The notes: a model not told the origin generated them from the letters alone. A stretch of 64,000 nucleotides of DNA from Zobellella endophytica (GCF_003012775.1 NZ_PXYG01000001.1:558001-622000); one strand, 5' to 3'; shown: positions 1-9,586, numbered from the stretch's first letter. A program made the numbers and translations.

Positions 1-1
1 T

Positions 2-1216
2 AATCTCCGATATTCTCAGATATCTCCGGTTACTTTGTATGAAGAAGTAAACACTCGAAATAACCTTCCGGCTCAGATTGATCTATACAGTAGCGAAGGT
101 CACGAGTATGAATTCTTATTTATGGCAAAGGGAGGAGGGTCTGCTAATAAAACTTACCTTTTCCAAGAAACAAAAGCTCTCTTGAACCACAAATCTCTTA
201 TGAACTTCCTTCGGGAAAATCTTAGAAAAATAGGCACCGCAGCATGCCCCCCTTATCACTTGGCAGTTGTTATTGGTGGAACTTCCGCAGAATCAACCCT
301 GAAAACTGTGAAGCTGGCTACTGCTCGTTATCTCGATGACTTGCCGACACATGGTGGTGAATATGGACAAGCATTTCGAGATTTAGAAACTGAGCAGGAA
401 ATATTAAAATTAACTCAAGAGTTCGGAATTGGTTGTCAGTTTGATGGAAAGTACTTTTGCCATGATGTAAGGGTTATCAGGTTGCCACGACATGGTGCAT
501 CTTGTCCTGTTGGTATTGGCGTATCATGTTCAGCGGATCGCCAGGCTGTAGCAAAAATCACTAAAGATGGCATTTTTATCGAGCAACTGGAAGACGATCC
601 GGCATCTTACCTCCCAGATATATCTGAAGAAGAATTAGGTGGCACGGCAATCCCTATCAACCTAAATGTTCCGATGAATGAGATTCAGGAGCAGTTAACT
701 AAGTTAAAAGTTAGCACAAGAGTAAGCTTAACTGGGACAATTATTGTAGCCAGAGATATTGCGCATGCGATATTAAAGGATCGGCTCGATAGTGGCGAAG
801 GCTTGCCAGAGTATTTCAAGAATCATCCAGTGCTATATGCTGGACCGTCGAAAGTGCCTGAAGGCTTTGTGATTGGCTCTCTTGGGCCAACTACTGCAGC
901 AAGAATGGATCCTTATGTCGATGTGTTTCAGGCAGTTGGGGGTTCCATGGTTATGATAGGAAAAGGCAACCGAAGCCCGATGGTAGCCGCTGCGTGTAAA
1001 AAACATGGTGGTTTTCATCTTGGCTCTATTGGTGGAATATCAGCGTCATTAGCCCAGCATTCCGTAAAGGAAATTGAATGCCTGGAATATCCGGAGCTAG
1101 GGATGGAGGCAATTTGGCGGATAGACGTAGAGGATTTCCCTGCATTTGTTGTCGTTGATGACAAAGGAAATGACTTTTTTAACCCAAATAGAGGTGAAGT
1201 TATTAAGTTAGAATGA
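2..1216 (+). CDS. fumA: Class I fumarate hydratase, FumA/FumB type (5' end cut by window)
   Basis: Iron-sulfur hydro-lyase that interconverts fumarate and malate; E. coli FumB of this family also dehydrates D-tartrate to oxaloacetate. The reading frame is open to the first base, so the start lies outside the window; about 405 codons are present of the usual ~540. Family motifs seen in order are [74 protein letters not shown] and GKGNRS, ending in VDDKGNDFF. The Cys in TAACPP and GASCPVG are likely [4Fe-4S] ligands; the third should be in the missing part. A TTG at base 35 is not the start, because homology continues upstream of it. The tripartite transporter genes follow after 215 bases, and ttdAB lies 5 kb on, so a tartrate role is possible. 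Base composition is more AT-rich than most of the window. Confidence 0.93.
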   Translation, partial: NLRYSQISPVTLYEEVNTRNNLPAQIDLYSSEGHEYEFLFMAKGGGSANKTYLFQETKALLNHKSLMNFLRENLRKIGTAACPPYHLAVVIGGTSAESTLKTVKLATARYLDDLPTHGGEYGQAFRDLETEQEILKLTQEFGIGCQFDGKYFCHDVRVIRLPRHGASCPVGIGVSCSADRQAVAKITKDGIFIEQLEDDPASYLPDISEEELGGTAIPINLNVPMNEIQEQLTKLKVSTRVSLTGTIIVARDIAHAILKDRLDSGEGLPEYFKNHPVLYAGPSKVPEGFVIGSLGPTTAARMDPYVDVFQAVGGSMVMIGKGNRSPMVAAACKKHGGFHLGSIGGISASLAQHSVKEIECLEYPELGMEAIWRIDVEDFPAFVVVDDKGNDFFNPNRGEVIKLE

Positions 1217-1227
1217 TTTTTAATGTG

Positions 1228-1403
1228 AACCGGTATTCTTTTTTATGACACCAAAAAATCATCAATGATGCGAGTGGTTGTCAGGATGGATGCTATACCG
1301 GTTGTTTATCTATGACTCATTCCTATTCCTAACATTACTGCTGGATATGGCAGATAGTCATGTTTTGTTGGTTTGTAACTCCGTGATTGACTTTCAATCA
1401 CGG
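1228..1403. promoter_or_regulatory. Leader region with two inverted repeats upstream of tctC
   Basis: Between the fumarase stop and tctC there are two dyads. AACCGGTAT at 1228-1236 is matched by ATACCGGTT at 1295-1303. CCGTGATTG at 1381-1389 and CAATCACGG at 1395-1403 form a perfect 9-bp stem with a five-base loop, 28 bases before the tctC start. The second hairpin is followed by TTAATTAAAA rather than a T-run, so it may be a leaky terminator, an mRNA-stabilising hairpin or an operator. The sequence does not distinguish these. Confidence 0.4.
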
Positions 1404-1431
1404 TTAATTAAAACCTGGAGAGGTAAAGGCA

Positions 1432-2412
1432 ATGCGTACTAATAATTTTAAATATGTTTTTGCAACAATCTCGGCCGCCGCGATATTTTCTGTCTCACTG
1501 AACTCAAGTGCGGAGTCTGTGGAGAATTATCCCAGTAAACCCATGAACTATATTATTCCGTTTAGCGCCGGCGGCGAGTCGGACTTGGCCGCTCGCTTTC
1601 AACAGGCATCTTTCGAGAAAGTTGCCGGCGTACCTGCCATCATTCAGTATATGGCAGGTGCTGGAGGGGCTGCGGCCTGGTCACAGTTGAACCGTATGCC
1701 TGGTGATGGCTATACCGTCATGGGTATCAATATCCCCCATACTATCTTGCAACCGCTGCAAAAAGACGTTGGCTACCAGACCGATGACCTGACTCCGGTT
1801 AATTATGATCACTATACTCCTGACGCCATCTTTGTTCTTGCTGACAGCCAGTTTGAGACATTAAATGATTTGATTGACTATGCCAAAAAGAATCCTGCTA
1901 TGGTTACATTCAGTGGTTCTGGCTCTTACTCTTCCAACAATATCGCCCAGGTTCGTTTAGATGAACTTGCTGGTGTGACCACGACTTATATTCCCTACAA
2001 TGGCACTGGTCCGGCTATTACTGCGGTGCTGGGGAATCAAGTCGTAGCAGGCTTTAATTATGCCAGTTCCGGATCTAATTACGGTGACAAACTGCGGATG
2101 CTGGCGATAGCGGCGGAAGAGCGTCTTCCTGCTTACCCGGAGGTCCCCACTTTTCGAGAGTTGGGTATCGAGCTTGTTGGTGGTGCCTACCGTGGTGTAG
2201 CTGTACCGTCATCAACTCCAGAGAAGATCAAGCAGAAAGTGTCGGATATTTTTTCTGAAATAAGCACTGATCCAGAGCATAAGAATAAAATGGAAGCTAA
2301 TGGATTTGTTATCACTAATATCACTTACGATAAAATGGACGAATTTATTACTGCTAGGAAGAAGGAATACACTGCTGTAGCAGAGAAACTCGGTATCGTC
2401 ACTCAGCAATAA
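1432..2412 (+). CDS. tctC: Tripartite tricarboxylate transporter substrate-binding protein (TctC/Bug family)
   Basis: Periplasmic solute receptor of a TTT-family carboxylate importer. Residues 1-28 form a signal peptide (basic MRTNNFK, hydrophobic stretch, cleavage near SSA/ES). The mature part starts with the family pattern YPSKPMNYIIPFSAGGESDLAAR, and the ligand-loop GAGGAAAW and VTFSGSGSYSSNN segments are typical of Bug receptors, which bind carboxylates with two loops. Length 326 aa is normal. The start is set by a GGAGAGG ribosome site about ten bases upstream. The fused permease gene begins 13 bases after the stop, so the two are co-transcribed. The substrate is not readable from sequence; the neighbouring fumarase and tartrate dehydratase point to a C4 hydroxydicarboxylate. 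Confidence 0.92.
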   Translation: MRTNNFKYVFATISAAAIFSVSLNSSAESVENYPSKPMNYIIPFSAGGESDLAARFQQASFEKVAGVPAIIQYMAGAGGAAAWSQLNRMPGDGYTVMGINIPHTILQPLQKDVGYQTDDLTPVNYDHYTPDAIFVLADSQFETLNDLIDYAKKNPAMVTFSGSGSYSSNNIAQVRLDELAGVTTTYIPYNGTGPAITAVLGNQVVAGFNYASSGSNYGDKLRMLAIAAEERLPAYPEVPTFRELGIELVGGAYRGVAVPSSTPEKIKQKVSDIFSEISTDPEHKNKMEANGFVITNITYDKMDEFITARKKEYTAVAEKLGIVTQQ

Positions 2413-2425
2413 AAGGGAATAGGGA

Positions 2426-4453
2426 ATGGAAATCCTGACATATCTATTAGAGGCCATGACACCGTTCAATCTGTTATTGGCACTCGCAGGGGTCATTGCC
2501 GGTACCGTGATAGGCGCAATGCCTGGGCTCTCTGCCACCATGGCGGTAGCGATCCTGGTGCCATTTACCTATACGATGTCACCGGCATCTGGCCTTATCA
2601 TGTTAGGCGCCATCTATACGGGGGCCATCTATGGTGGTGCCTTTGCTGCCATATTGGTAAATACCCCCGGTACTCCGTCCGCTATCGCAACCACTTTTGA
2701 TGGGTTTCCGATGGCCAAGCGGGGGGATGGCGCGCTTGCCATAACGCTTGCAACAATAGCTTCTGTCGTCGGCGGCTTGGTTGGCGGTATCAGCTTGCTG
2801 CTGCTCTCACCGCCGTTGGCAGAGGTGGCGCTGGCCTTCGGATCTGCCGAATATTTCTGGCTGGCAGTGTTTGGCCTGACCCTTATCTCGGCGTTGTCGG
2901 TTGGCAACACCATCAAGGGGCTAATAGGTGCCTGTATCGGTTTGCTACTCTCGGTGGTAGGGGTTGCAGTTGTTGGAGGGGATATCCGGTATACCTTCAG
3001 CAGTCAAGCGCTGCTGGGGGGTATTGATATTACCTCGGCTATTATCGGTCTTTACTGTATTCCGGTGCTGATTGATTTGGTCGCAACCAAGGACCCACAC
3101 CTGACGATCCAGTCAGTTGACCAGCGCTCACACTTGGCCGAAGCATTTCGAATCACACTGAGAAAAAAATTCAATATACTGCGCAGTTCCATAATCGGCA
3201 CTATCGTGGGAATTTTACCGGGTGCTGGTGGTTCGATAGCTGGCTTGGTTGCCTATTCGGAAGCCAGGCGATCTTCTCGTCATCCCGAGCGTTTTGGTAA
3301 GGGTGAACCCGATGGCCTTATTGCAACCGAGTCAGCTAACAACGCAACTGTGGGTGGAGGCTTTATACCGACGCTCGTGCTCGGGATTCCTGGTACACCT
3401 CCTGACGCGATCATTCTGGGTGCTTTACTGGTTCAGGGTATCAAGATCGGACCGACGCTGTTCACTTCGCAGGGTGACGTTGTTTACACCTTTATCTATG
3501 GTTTGCTGATTGCGACACTTCTGATGTTGCCGGTGGGACTACTGTTGGGACGCTATGCCTTCAAATCGATCTCACGAACACCGAAGACGTTGCTGGTACC
3601 TACCATTGCGTTTTTGACTGTGATCGGTAGCTTCGCCATCCATAGCAACAGCCACGATACATTGATGATGTGTACTCTTGGCGTACTGGGATGGGTTCTT
3701 AATCGCTATGGATTCACTCCCTCTCCGATCGTACTGGGGCTGGTGCTGGGACAGATCGCTGAACAGGGCTTCGTTCAGACATATCTGATCGGCAATGCCC
3801 AAGGAGCGATCTTCGAGATGTTCTTTGGTCGTCCGATTAGCCTAGGCATTATCTTCTGTGCGGCTTTGGCTCTGTTTTATCCCCTGATCACGGAGTTCTT
3901 AAAGCAGCGAAAAGACCGTAAGGTTGTTGAGGATAATGGTGTTCAGGTTCAAGTTGCACATCCATCGGTAAGCTACCGATCTCATGCAGCTATCGGCTTT
4001 GCCGCACTATTTACTGCTACTGGTGTTGGAGCTTATGCAGAAACCCAAAATATGTCGGCAATGGGGGCTGTATTTCCACAGACAATTTCGACTTTGTTGG
4101 TTGTACTGTCAGTTATCCTTGGTGTGCAACAACTGCGTCGGCCACGTAAGCAAAACGAGGTGGGGAAGACAGTCGAGTCAACATCGATCAACTACCTTTC
4201 CAAGGCATCCAGTATTCGCAAGCTTATTGCTGTGCTCATACTTGGTTCTTGGGCGTTGTTGCTACCTGTACTTGGGTTTTTTGTATCAAGCTTGTTTGCT
4301 TTCATCGCATTCACGGCAAATGCTACATTTGAACGACCAAGTAAAAAAGAGCTTGCTATCAACCTGATAAGTGCAATAGTCATTATCGGTGGGTTTTACC
4401 TGCTAATGACCGAAGTGTTATTGATTCGCATGCCAGATAGTATCTTCTTTTAA
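2426..4453 (+). CDS. Fused TctA-TctB permease of a tripartite tricarboxylate transporter
   Basis: Membrane component of the importer served by the preceding TctC. Residues 1 to about 500 are a complete TctA: GTVIGAMPGLSATMAVA near the N-terminus, NTPGTPSAIATTFDG, GILPGAGGSIAGLVAY and ESANNATVGGGFIPTLVLGIPG. From about residue 520 to 675 a second domain has four hydrophobic segments after a soluble linker (RKDRKVVEDNGVQVQ), matching the small TctB subunit. TctA and TctB are usually separate genes, as in the second set at 28.8-30.8 kb; here they are one 675-residue protein. There is no frameshift or stop at the joint. Composition is AT-richer than the later transporter copy. Confidence 0.9.
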   Translation: MEILTYLLEAMTPFNLLLALAGVIAGTVIGAMPGLSATMAVAILVPFTYTMSPASGLIMLGAIYTGAIYGGAFAAILVNTPGTPSAIATTFDGFPMAKRGDGALAITLATIASVVGGLVGGISLLLLSPPLAEVALAFGSAEYFWLAVFGLTLISALSVGNTIKGLIGACIGLLLSVVGVAVVGGDIRYTFSSQALLGGIDITSAIIGLYCIPVLIDLVATKDPHLTIQSVDQRSHLAEAFRITLRKKFNILRSSIIGTIVGILPGAGGSIAGLVAYSEARRSSRHPERFGKGEPDGLIATESANNATVGGGFIPTLVLGIPGTPPDAIILGALLVQGIKIGPTLFTSQGDVVYTFIYGLLIATLLMLPVGLLLGRYAFKSISRTPKTLLVPTIAFLTVIGSFAIHSNSHDTLMMCTLGVLGWVLNRYGFTPSPIVLGLVLGQIAEQGFVQTYLIGNAQGAIFEMFFGRPISLGIIFCAALALFYPLITEFLKQRKDRKVVEDNGVQVQVAHPSVSYRSHAAIGFAALFTATGVGAYAETQNMSAMGAVFPQTISTLLVVLSVILGVQQLRRPRKQNEVGKTVESTSINYLSKASSIRKLIAVLILGSWALLLPVLGFFVSSLFAFIAFTANATFERPSKKELAINLISAIVIIGGFYLLMTEVLLIRMPDSIFF

Positions 4454-4524
4454 ATATGAATGATATTCAGCCCCAATATTGATATCCACTGCGATGGTTA
4501 TTGGTAGGGGCTGAATGTTCATAT
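4454..4524 (+). terminator. Long interrupted stem-loop after tctAB
   Basis: Immediately after the stop, ATATGAA then ATTCAGCCCC (4465-4474) is matched by GGGGCTGAAT (4507-4516) and TTCATAT (4518-4524). This gives a 10-bp stem extended by a second 7-bp stem around a loop of about 32 bases. There is no clear T-run after it, so it may be a terminator or a 3' mRNA-protecting structure. Confidence 0.45.
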
Positions 4525-4850
4525 CCCTAGTTATTTAATCTGTGAAATTATTAGTGTGCAAGTCCGGGCTGTGAATAAGTGGTGTTTGTTATTTTTTTAG
4601 CATCTAATTTGGGATGGTTATTAAATTTCATTGATTACGAAATGTAAATATATAAAGCACAAGTTGCGTATTGGTTGGACGGCTAAACTCAATATTATAG
4701 AGTGATTTTATGGTGGAGTAATCAAAGTATCTCACAGTATCTATATTAAAATTAGAAGGGCTGGATGTGATTGGGAGTACCTTGATTCGAAATGGGATGT
4801 TATTGACAGGGTTGAGAGCGGCAATAAATACCGCCCTATTTCATTTTTAT
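4525..4850. other. AT-rich intergenic stretch, no gene seen
   Basis: About 325 bases between the tctAB hairpin and the end of the convergent LysR gene. No coding frame with a ribosome site or recognisable protein was found. The AT-rich character stops abruptly near 4850, where the GC-rich LysR gene begins, so this looks like the edge of an acquired segment. A weak imperfect hairpin around 4813-4835 could help end the minus-strand LysR transcript but has no good T-run. Confidence 0.5.
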
Positions 4851-5774
4851 TTACCAGATGGAAGGGCTTTCATTCCGCTCCTGCCTTTCCGGCAGGAAGG
4901 ATTCCTGCAAATAATCGAGAAAGGCAACGACCTTGGCCGAGATGTTCAGTTTTTCCAGGTAAACCGCGTAAATGTCCGCCGGCGGGGTGGCGTAGTCCTC
5001 CAGCACCAGCTCCAGCCTGCCGCTGCGCAGGTAGCGGGCCAGATCCCATTCCGCCCGCATCAGGATCCCGTGGCCGTCCAGGGCCCACTTGAGCGCCACT
5101 TCGCCGTCGTTGGTGCTGGCCTTGCCGCTGACCCGGATGTTTTCGGTCTTGCCGTCTTTGGACAGACGCCACAGGCCGTAGGTGGCGTCGTTCTGCCGGA
5201 GCACGATGCACTGGTGCCCGGACAGCTCGGCGGCCGTGGCCGGCCGGCCATGTTGCTTGAGGTAGCCGGGGGCGGCGCACAACAGGCGGCGATTGGCGGC
5301 GATTTTCCTGGCGATCAGCCGGGAGTCGGGGATCTCGCCGAAGCGGATGGCGATATCGATGGCCTCGTCGGGCAGGTTGATCGGCCTGTCGGTCAGCTTC
5401 AGCTGTATTTCCACCTCGGGATAGCGCTGCATGAATTCGGACGCCACCGGGGCGATGTAGGAGCGGCCGAAGCCGAGCGGCGCATTGATGCGCAGCAAGC
5501 CCCTGGGGGTGGTGCGGCTGTGGGCAACCAACCCTTCCATGTCCGCGATGTCCGTCAGTATCCGCTGGGCGTAGTGCAGGTAGATCTCGCCTTCGTTGGT
5601 CAGGCTGATCCTGCGGGTGGTCCGGTTCAGCAGCCGCACCCCCAGCCGGTCTTCCAGGCCCGACAGCCGCTTGGTCACGGCGGAGGGGGTGACGTTCATC
5701 TCCCGGGCGGCGGCGGCCAGGCTGCCGGCCTTGGCCAGCAGGACGAAGAAGCCCAGCTCGGAAACTTGGTTCAT
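4851..5774 (-). CDS. LysR-family transcriptional regulator, probable regulator of ttdAB
   Basis: DNA-binding activator or repressor with an N-terminal winged helix (residues ~4-62, with AAAREMNVTPSAVTKRLSGLE as the recognition region, split here between helix and turn) and a C-terminal effector domain (~90-290). The start at 5774 is chosen because GAGG lies eight bases before this ATG and the longer frame adds only an unlikely leader. It is divergent from ttdA across 251 bases, the arrangement of E. coli TtdR and ttdABT, so tartrate-responsive control is the best guess. Its effector domain resembles that of the regulator at 11161-12075 (shared APLGFG, CAAP-YL and HQCI-LR motifs), suggesting related ligands. 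Confidence 0.88.
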   Translation of the reverse strand: MNQVSELGFFVLLAKAGSLAAAAREMNVTPSAVTKRLSGLEDRLGVRLLNRTTRRISLTNEGEIYLHYAQRILTDIADMEGLVAHSRTTPRGLLRINAPLGFGRSYIAPVASEFMQRYPEVEIQLKLTDRPINLPDEAIDIAIRFGEIPDSRLIARKIAANRRLLCAAPGYLKQHGRPATAAELSGHQCIVLRQNDATYGLWRLSKDGKTENIRVSGKASTNDGEVALKWALDGHGILMRAEWDLARYLRSGRLELVLEDYATPPADIYAVYLEKLNISAKVVAFLDYLQESFLPERQERNESPSIW

Positions 5775-5838
5775 TATTATTAACCTCAAGGAAAGAATGA
5801 AGTGAGCCCTAATCAACCTCAACATTTGATTAACAGCT

Positions 5839-5853
5839 TACAATGCAATTGTA
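5839..5853. promoter_or_regulatory. 15-bp palindrome, candidate LysR operator
   Basis: TACAATGCAATTGTA is a perfect dyad (TACAAT, three bases, ATTGTA) in the divergent region between the LysR gene and ttdA. It lies 65 bases upstream of the regulator start. A second weaker dyad, CTTGTC and GACAAG around 5961-5982, is closer to ttdA. Position and symmetry fit a regulator site; binding is inferred. Confidence 0.4.
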
Positions 5854-6025
5854 CCATATGAACAACCCTTGAATAGAAAAGGGATAACAACAGGAATATG
5901 GAACCGATACGGAAAGAGCGTATTACCTTTGTACCTGGAATAAATTCAAATGACGTGCCTCTTGTCTTTATTTTGGACAAGCCGACAGGAAATTATTATT
6001 TCTGAACAAGAAGAGGACAGCCCCA

Positions 6026-6931
6026 ATGAGCTTAAATCATGACGAAGCCGTAGGTAAATTGACCGATGTCATCGCCAAGTTTACCAGCTATATCGGCAAG
6101 CGCCTGCCGACGGATGTAAAGGAAAAGCAGGCCGAGCTGAGAAAGAAAGAAACCAATCCGCTGGCCATCGCCATTTTCGATACCATGGCGGAGAACCAGG
6201 ATGCCGCCGACAAGCTGAATAGACCCAGCTGTCAGGATACCGGCGTGATCCAATATTTCCTTACCGTCGGTGCCAAGTTTCCCTATCTGGGCGAGCTGGA
6301 AGACATATTGCGCAATGCCACCGTTGAAGCCACCCGCATCGGGCCCCTGCGGCACAACGCGGTGGAAACCTTCGACGAAAAGAATACCGGCACCAACACC
6401 GGCTCCAAGATCCCGTGGCTGGACTGGGACATTGTCCCCGGCGACGACAGCGCCACCATCGAAGTCTATATGGCCGGCGGCGGCTGCACCCTTCCCGGCT
6501 CCGCCAAGGTATTGATGCCCGGTCAGGGATATGAAGGCGTGGCCGAGTTCGTGTTCGATGTGATCACCTCCCGCGGCATCAATGCCTGCCCGCCCTTGCT
6601 GGTCGGCGTCGGGGTGTCCACCTCGGTGGAAACGGCGGCGCGACTGTCCAAGAAGGCCATACTGCGCCCGGTGGGCAGCAAGAACGCCAACGACAACGCC
6701 GCGCTGATGGAAGAGCTGCTGACCGACGGCCTCAACGAGATCGGCATCGGCCCCCAGGGCCTGACCGGCAACACCAGCGTAATGGGGGTCAATATCGAGT
6801 CCTCCGCTCGCCATCCTTCCACCATCGGGGTGGCGGTGTCCACCGGCTGCTGGGCGCACCGTCGCGGCACCATCCGCTTCAATGCCGACCTGTCGTATGA
6901 AGTCTTGTCACATCAAGGAGTTGTGTTATGA
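6026..6931 (+). CDS. ttdA: L(+)-tartrate dehydratase subunit alpha
   Basis: Iron-sulfur subunit of the TtdAB heterotetramer that dehydrates L-tartrate to oxaloacetate. The 301-residue protein has the length of E. coli TtdA (303). Visible family segments are [51 protein letters not shown] and [18 protein letters not shown]; the Cys in CQDTG, GGGC and NACPP are candidate cluster ligands. It corresponds to the N-terminal half of class I fumarases, but the RHNAVE and GPQGLTGN context and the separate beta gene favour tartrate dehydratase. An AGAGGA ribosome site lies about nine bases before the ATG. The stop overlaps the ttdB start (ATGA). Confidence 0.95.
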   Translation: MSLNHDEAVGKLTDVIAKFTSYIGKRLPTDVKEKQAELRKKETNPLAIAIFDTMAENQDAADKLNRPSCQDTGVIQYFLTVGAKFPYLGELEDILRNATVEATRIGPLRHNAVETFDEKNTGTNTGSKIPWLDWDIVPGDDSATIEVYMAGGGCTLPGSAKVLMPGQGYEGVAEFVFDVITSRGINACPPLLVGVGVSTSVETAARLSKKAILRPVGSKNANDNAALMEELLTDGLNEIGIGPQGLTGNTSVMGVNIESSARHPSTIGVAVSTGCWAHRRGTIRFNADLSYEVLSHQGVVL

Positions 6932-7536
6932 AAAAAGTACTGACTACCCCCATCAGAGACGAAGATCTTGAGTCCCTCAACGTGGGCGACGTGGTGTACC
7001 TGACCGGGCAGTTGGTCACCTGCCGTGATGTGGCGCACCGGCGGCTGATCGAGCTCAAGCGCGAGCTGCCGGTCGATCTGAAGGGCGGCGCCATTTTCCA
7101 TGCCGGCCCCATCGTCCGGGAAAAGGAAGACGGCGGCTTTGAGATGGTGTCCATCGGTCCCACCACCAGCATGCGCATGGAGAAGTTCGAGAAAGCCTTT
7201 ATCGAGCAGACCGGCGTCAAGCTGATTGTCGGTAAGGGCGGCATGGGCGAGGAGACGGCCCAGGGTTGCCTCGAGCACAAGGCGGTGCACGCGGTGTTCC
7301 CCGGCGGCTGCGCCGTGGTGGCGGCCACCAAGGTCGAGGCCATAGAGCGTGCCGAATGGCAGGATCTGGGCATGCCGGAAACGCTGTGGGTCAATCGTGT
7401 CAAGGAATTCGGCCCGCTGATCATCTCCATCGACACCAAGGGCAATAACCTCTTCGAGCAGAACAAGGCCCGCTTCAACGAGAAGAAAAAACCGGTGCTG
7501 GAAAAAATCTACGAGCAGGTCCGCTTCATCAAGTAA
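6928..7536 (+). CDS. ttdB: L(+)-tartrate dehydratase subunit beta
   Basis: Second subunit of tartrate dehydratase, corresponding to the C-terminal half of class I fumarases. The sequence opens MKKVLTTPI and carries [46 protein letters not shown] and [15 protein letters not shown]. The 202-residue length equals E. coli TtdB. Its ATG overlaps the ttdA stop by four bases, so the two subunits are translationally coupled in equal amounts. No tartrate/succinate antiporter gene (ttdT) follows. Import may instead use the tripartite transporter at 1.4-4.5 kb or the DAACS symporter downstream, which is inference from proximity. Confidence 0.95.
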   Translation: MKKVLTTPIRDEDLESLNVGDVVYLTGQLVTCRDVAHRRLIELKRELPVDLKGGAIFHAGPIVREKEDGGFEMVSIGPTTSMRMEKFEKAFIEQTGVKLIVGKGGMGEETAQGCLEHKAVHAVFPGGCAVVAATKVEAIERAEWQDLGMPETLWVNRVKEFGPLIISIDTKGNNLFEQNKARFNEKKKPVLEKIYEQVRFIK

Positions 7537-7861
7537 GCCGAACAGTGCCATGGGGCCCGGTATCCGCGGCGGCAAGACAGGGCCGAATGCGTTTCGGGAC
7601 CATCGCCTCGATCGGAGAGGCCACGCAGACACGTTGCGCAGGGGGCTCGGCGTGTCCGTGGCGCCATCCGGTCGAGGTGGCGGTCACGGTACCGCTATTT
7701 AGCGGTGACTTGATTCACTGCGGATACGGGGCCCCGCCTCAGGCAGACCATATGACGTTGTCAGTGCTGTTTGCCGCGTTTATCCGAATCCTTCATGAAT
7801 AGTCTGTGATGGGCAACCACGTCTGTAGAGAATGGGAAGTTATCTTTCATATTTGTGGGAC
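7537..7861. other. Intergenic region after ttdB
   Basis: No convincing gene. An 85-codon open frame on the plus strand lacks family resemblance and a ribosome site. Small structures seen are a hairpin ACCGCT-ATTT-AGCGGT at 7691-7706 and a partial CRP-like dyad GTGA-N6-TCAC at 7705-7718. The first 260 bases are GC-rich, then composition turns AT-rich toward the transporter gene. Confidence 0.4.
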
Positions 7862-7897
7862 AAGGAACCCCATCATATCCAAGAGGTTCCTTTTTAT
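7862..7897 (+). terminator. Rho-independent terminator between convergent genes
   Basis: AAGGAACC (7862-7869) pairs with GGTTCCTT (7885-7892), followed by a T-rich tail on the plus strand. It ends plus-strand transcripts from ttdAB. On the minus strand it lies seven bases past the DAACS gene, but there the tail is not U-rich. Confidence 0.65.
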
Positions 7898-7903
7898 TAA
7901 AGG

Positions 7904-9166
7904 TTAGATAACGGTACCGGCTGAGGGGGCCTCCAGTTCTCCTTCACTTTTGGCCACTATCATGGAGACCATCATATCCCCGCAGACATTAACGGATGTT
8001 CTGGCCATATCCAGGATACGATCCACGCCAGCGATGATGGCCAAACCTTCCATCGGTAAACCAACGGACGTCAGTACCAGAGAGAGCATAATCAGTCCTG
8101 CGCCAGGCACCCCGGCAGTACCAATAGAGGCCAGGGTGGCGGTAGTGATAATAGTGAAATAATCCACCATGTCCAAGCTTACACCAAAAGCCTGGGCGAT
8201 AAAAAGAGCAGTCACTCCCTGGTAAAGGGCCGTTCCGTCCATGTTGATGGTGGCTCCCAGGGGCAAGACGAAACCACAGACGGATTTGGAAACCCCCAAG
8301 TCTTCTTGAGCATGTCTGATGGTTACCGGTAAGGTACCGGAACTGCTTGCAGTGGAAAAGGCCACCATGGCAGGATTAATGATTGCTTTAAGGTATAGAA
8401 CCGGATTTGAACGAGCAAGAAGGCCAATGATGCCAGTGTAAACAAGCAGTACCTGCACCAGACAACCGATGTAAACAGCAATGATCACCGAGCCCAGCGA
8501 TAGCAAAACCTCGAAGCCATACTTGCCTGCCACCCAGGCGATAAGACCAAATACGCCGACCGGGGCCAGACGCATGACCATGGCAGTGAGCTTATACATT
8601 GCTTCGGCTAAACTTTCCAGTGCAGTAATGGCAGCCCGTCCCTTCTCACCAGATTGGCTCAGGGCAATACCCAGTGCCAATGCAAACAGAATAATTTGCA
8701 GAATATTACCCTCTGCCAGCGCAGCGACCGGATTTTGAGGGATTAAATTCAGCAGGCTCTGGATCAGTGTCTGTGGCTCACTCATTACCGGTGCGGTAAT
8801 GGAAGTTGCCAGATCCATTCCTCTTCCTGGCTGCAGCACGCTGGCCAGCAGTAGCCCTACGGTAATGGCAACGGCCGTAGTCAAGAGGTATAGAACGAAC
8901 GACTTCAGCCCTAGACGGCCCATTTTCTTGCCGTCTTTTATCGACGAAACCCCGACTATCAGTGAGCAAAAAACGAGGGGGACGATCAACATTTTTATTA
9001 GGTTAAGAAAAAGAATCCCGATCGGCTCCAGCATGACAGCCTGCTCTCCGAGGAATGACCCCGTTAGTGCGCCTAAGAGCATGCCAATTAATATTTTCTT
9101 CCATAACGCCATGTTAGAGGCTTTGGTTTCGTTTATTCGCACGGTGGCTTCATGGTGACTACTCAT
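7904..9166 (-). CDS. Dicarboxylate/amino acid:cation symporter (DAACS family)
   Basis: Inner-membrane secondary transporter related to GltP, GltT and DctA, which import glutamate, aspartate or C4-dicarboxylates with Na+ or H+. The 420-residue protein has about eight hydrophobic helices, the serine-rich re-entrant loop STASSSGTLP, NMDGTALYQG in TM7 and DRILDMARTSVNVCGD in TM8, where D and R contact substrate in the family. The Arg in TM8 suits acidic amino acids or dicarboxylates. GAGG precedes the ATG at 9166. It is 45 bases downstream of ridA and probably in the same transcript. Base composition is less GC-rich than the DSD1 gene next door. It probably supplies the substrate of that enzyme. 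Confidence 0.92.
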   Translation of the reverse strand: MSSHHEATVRINETKASNMALWKKILIGMLLGALTGSFLGEQAVMLEPIGILFLNLIKMLIVPLVFCSLIVGVSSIKDGKKMGRLGLKSFVLYLLTTAVAITVGLLLASVLQPGRGMDLATSITAPVMSEPQTLIQSLLNLIPQNPVAALAEGNILQIILFALALGIALSQSGEKGRAAITALESLAEAMYKLTAMVMRLAPVGVFGLIAWVAGKYGFEVLLSLGSVIIAVYIGCLVQVLLVYTGIIGLLARSNPVLYLKAIINPAMVAFSTASSSGTLPVTIRHAQEDLGVSKSVCGFVLPLGATINMDGTALYQGVTALFIAQAFGVSLDMVDYFTIITTATLASIGTAGVPGAGLIMLSLVLTSVGLPMEGLAIIAGVDRILDMARTSVNVCGDMMVSMIVAKSEGELEAPSAGTVI

Positions 9167-9211
9167 ATTTTATACCTCAACTTCCTGTTGTGTTAAAAAT
9201 CCATCTGTTTT

Positions 9212-9586
9212 CTATTCAGATAGTGCAAAGGCCTCTACTTCAATCAGATAACCATGGTGCAGTTCTGGTACGGGAACAACAGATCTGGCCGGCTTGGTTT
9301 CACCAAATAGTTCCGAGTATATTTTGTTGAATTCAGCCCAGTGTTCCACTCCAACAATGTAAGCGGTCACTTTTAATATCTGATGCTTTTCTGCGCCGGC
9401 CGCTCTGGCAATGGCCAGTACGTTGGCAAGGCATTGTCTGGTTTGTTCAGAAAACGATTTATTAAAGCCATGGGTTCCATCCTTTTCTGCGGCTAGTTGC
9501 CCAGAAATAAAGATGATGTCACCTCCGGTTTTTGCCTGGGAATAGTGACCAAAGGGGGCTGGTGCGTTCTTGGTTGAAATATTCAT
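9212..9586 (-). CDS. ridA: RidA family enamine/imine deaminase
   Basis: Small trimeric protein that hydrolyses reactive enamines and imines such as 2-aminoacrylate, released by PLP-dependent serine/threonine dehydratases. The 124-residue sequence has the family opening APAPFGHYSQA, then IFISGQLA, a central VTAYIV strand and the KPARSVVPV segment with the conserved active-site Arg. GGAG lies eleven bases before the ATG. Its position beside a DSD1-type PLP dehydratase and a symporter argues that it clears enamine intermediates or directly speeds the last step of substrate breakdown here. It may be a specialised Rid subfamily member rather than the housekeeping copy. Confidence 0.93.
   Translation of the reverse strand: MNISTKNAPAPFGHYSQAKTGGDIIFISGQLAAEKDGTHGFNKSFSEQTRQCLANVLAIARAAGAEKHQILKVTAYIVGVEHWAEFNKIYSELFGETKPARSVVPVPELHHGYLIEVEAFALSE

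Noticed and set aside
7545-7802. 85-codon plus-strand frame after ttdB
   Set aside because: No ribosome site, no recognisable family, and codon pattern unlike neighbours.
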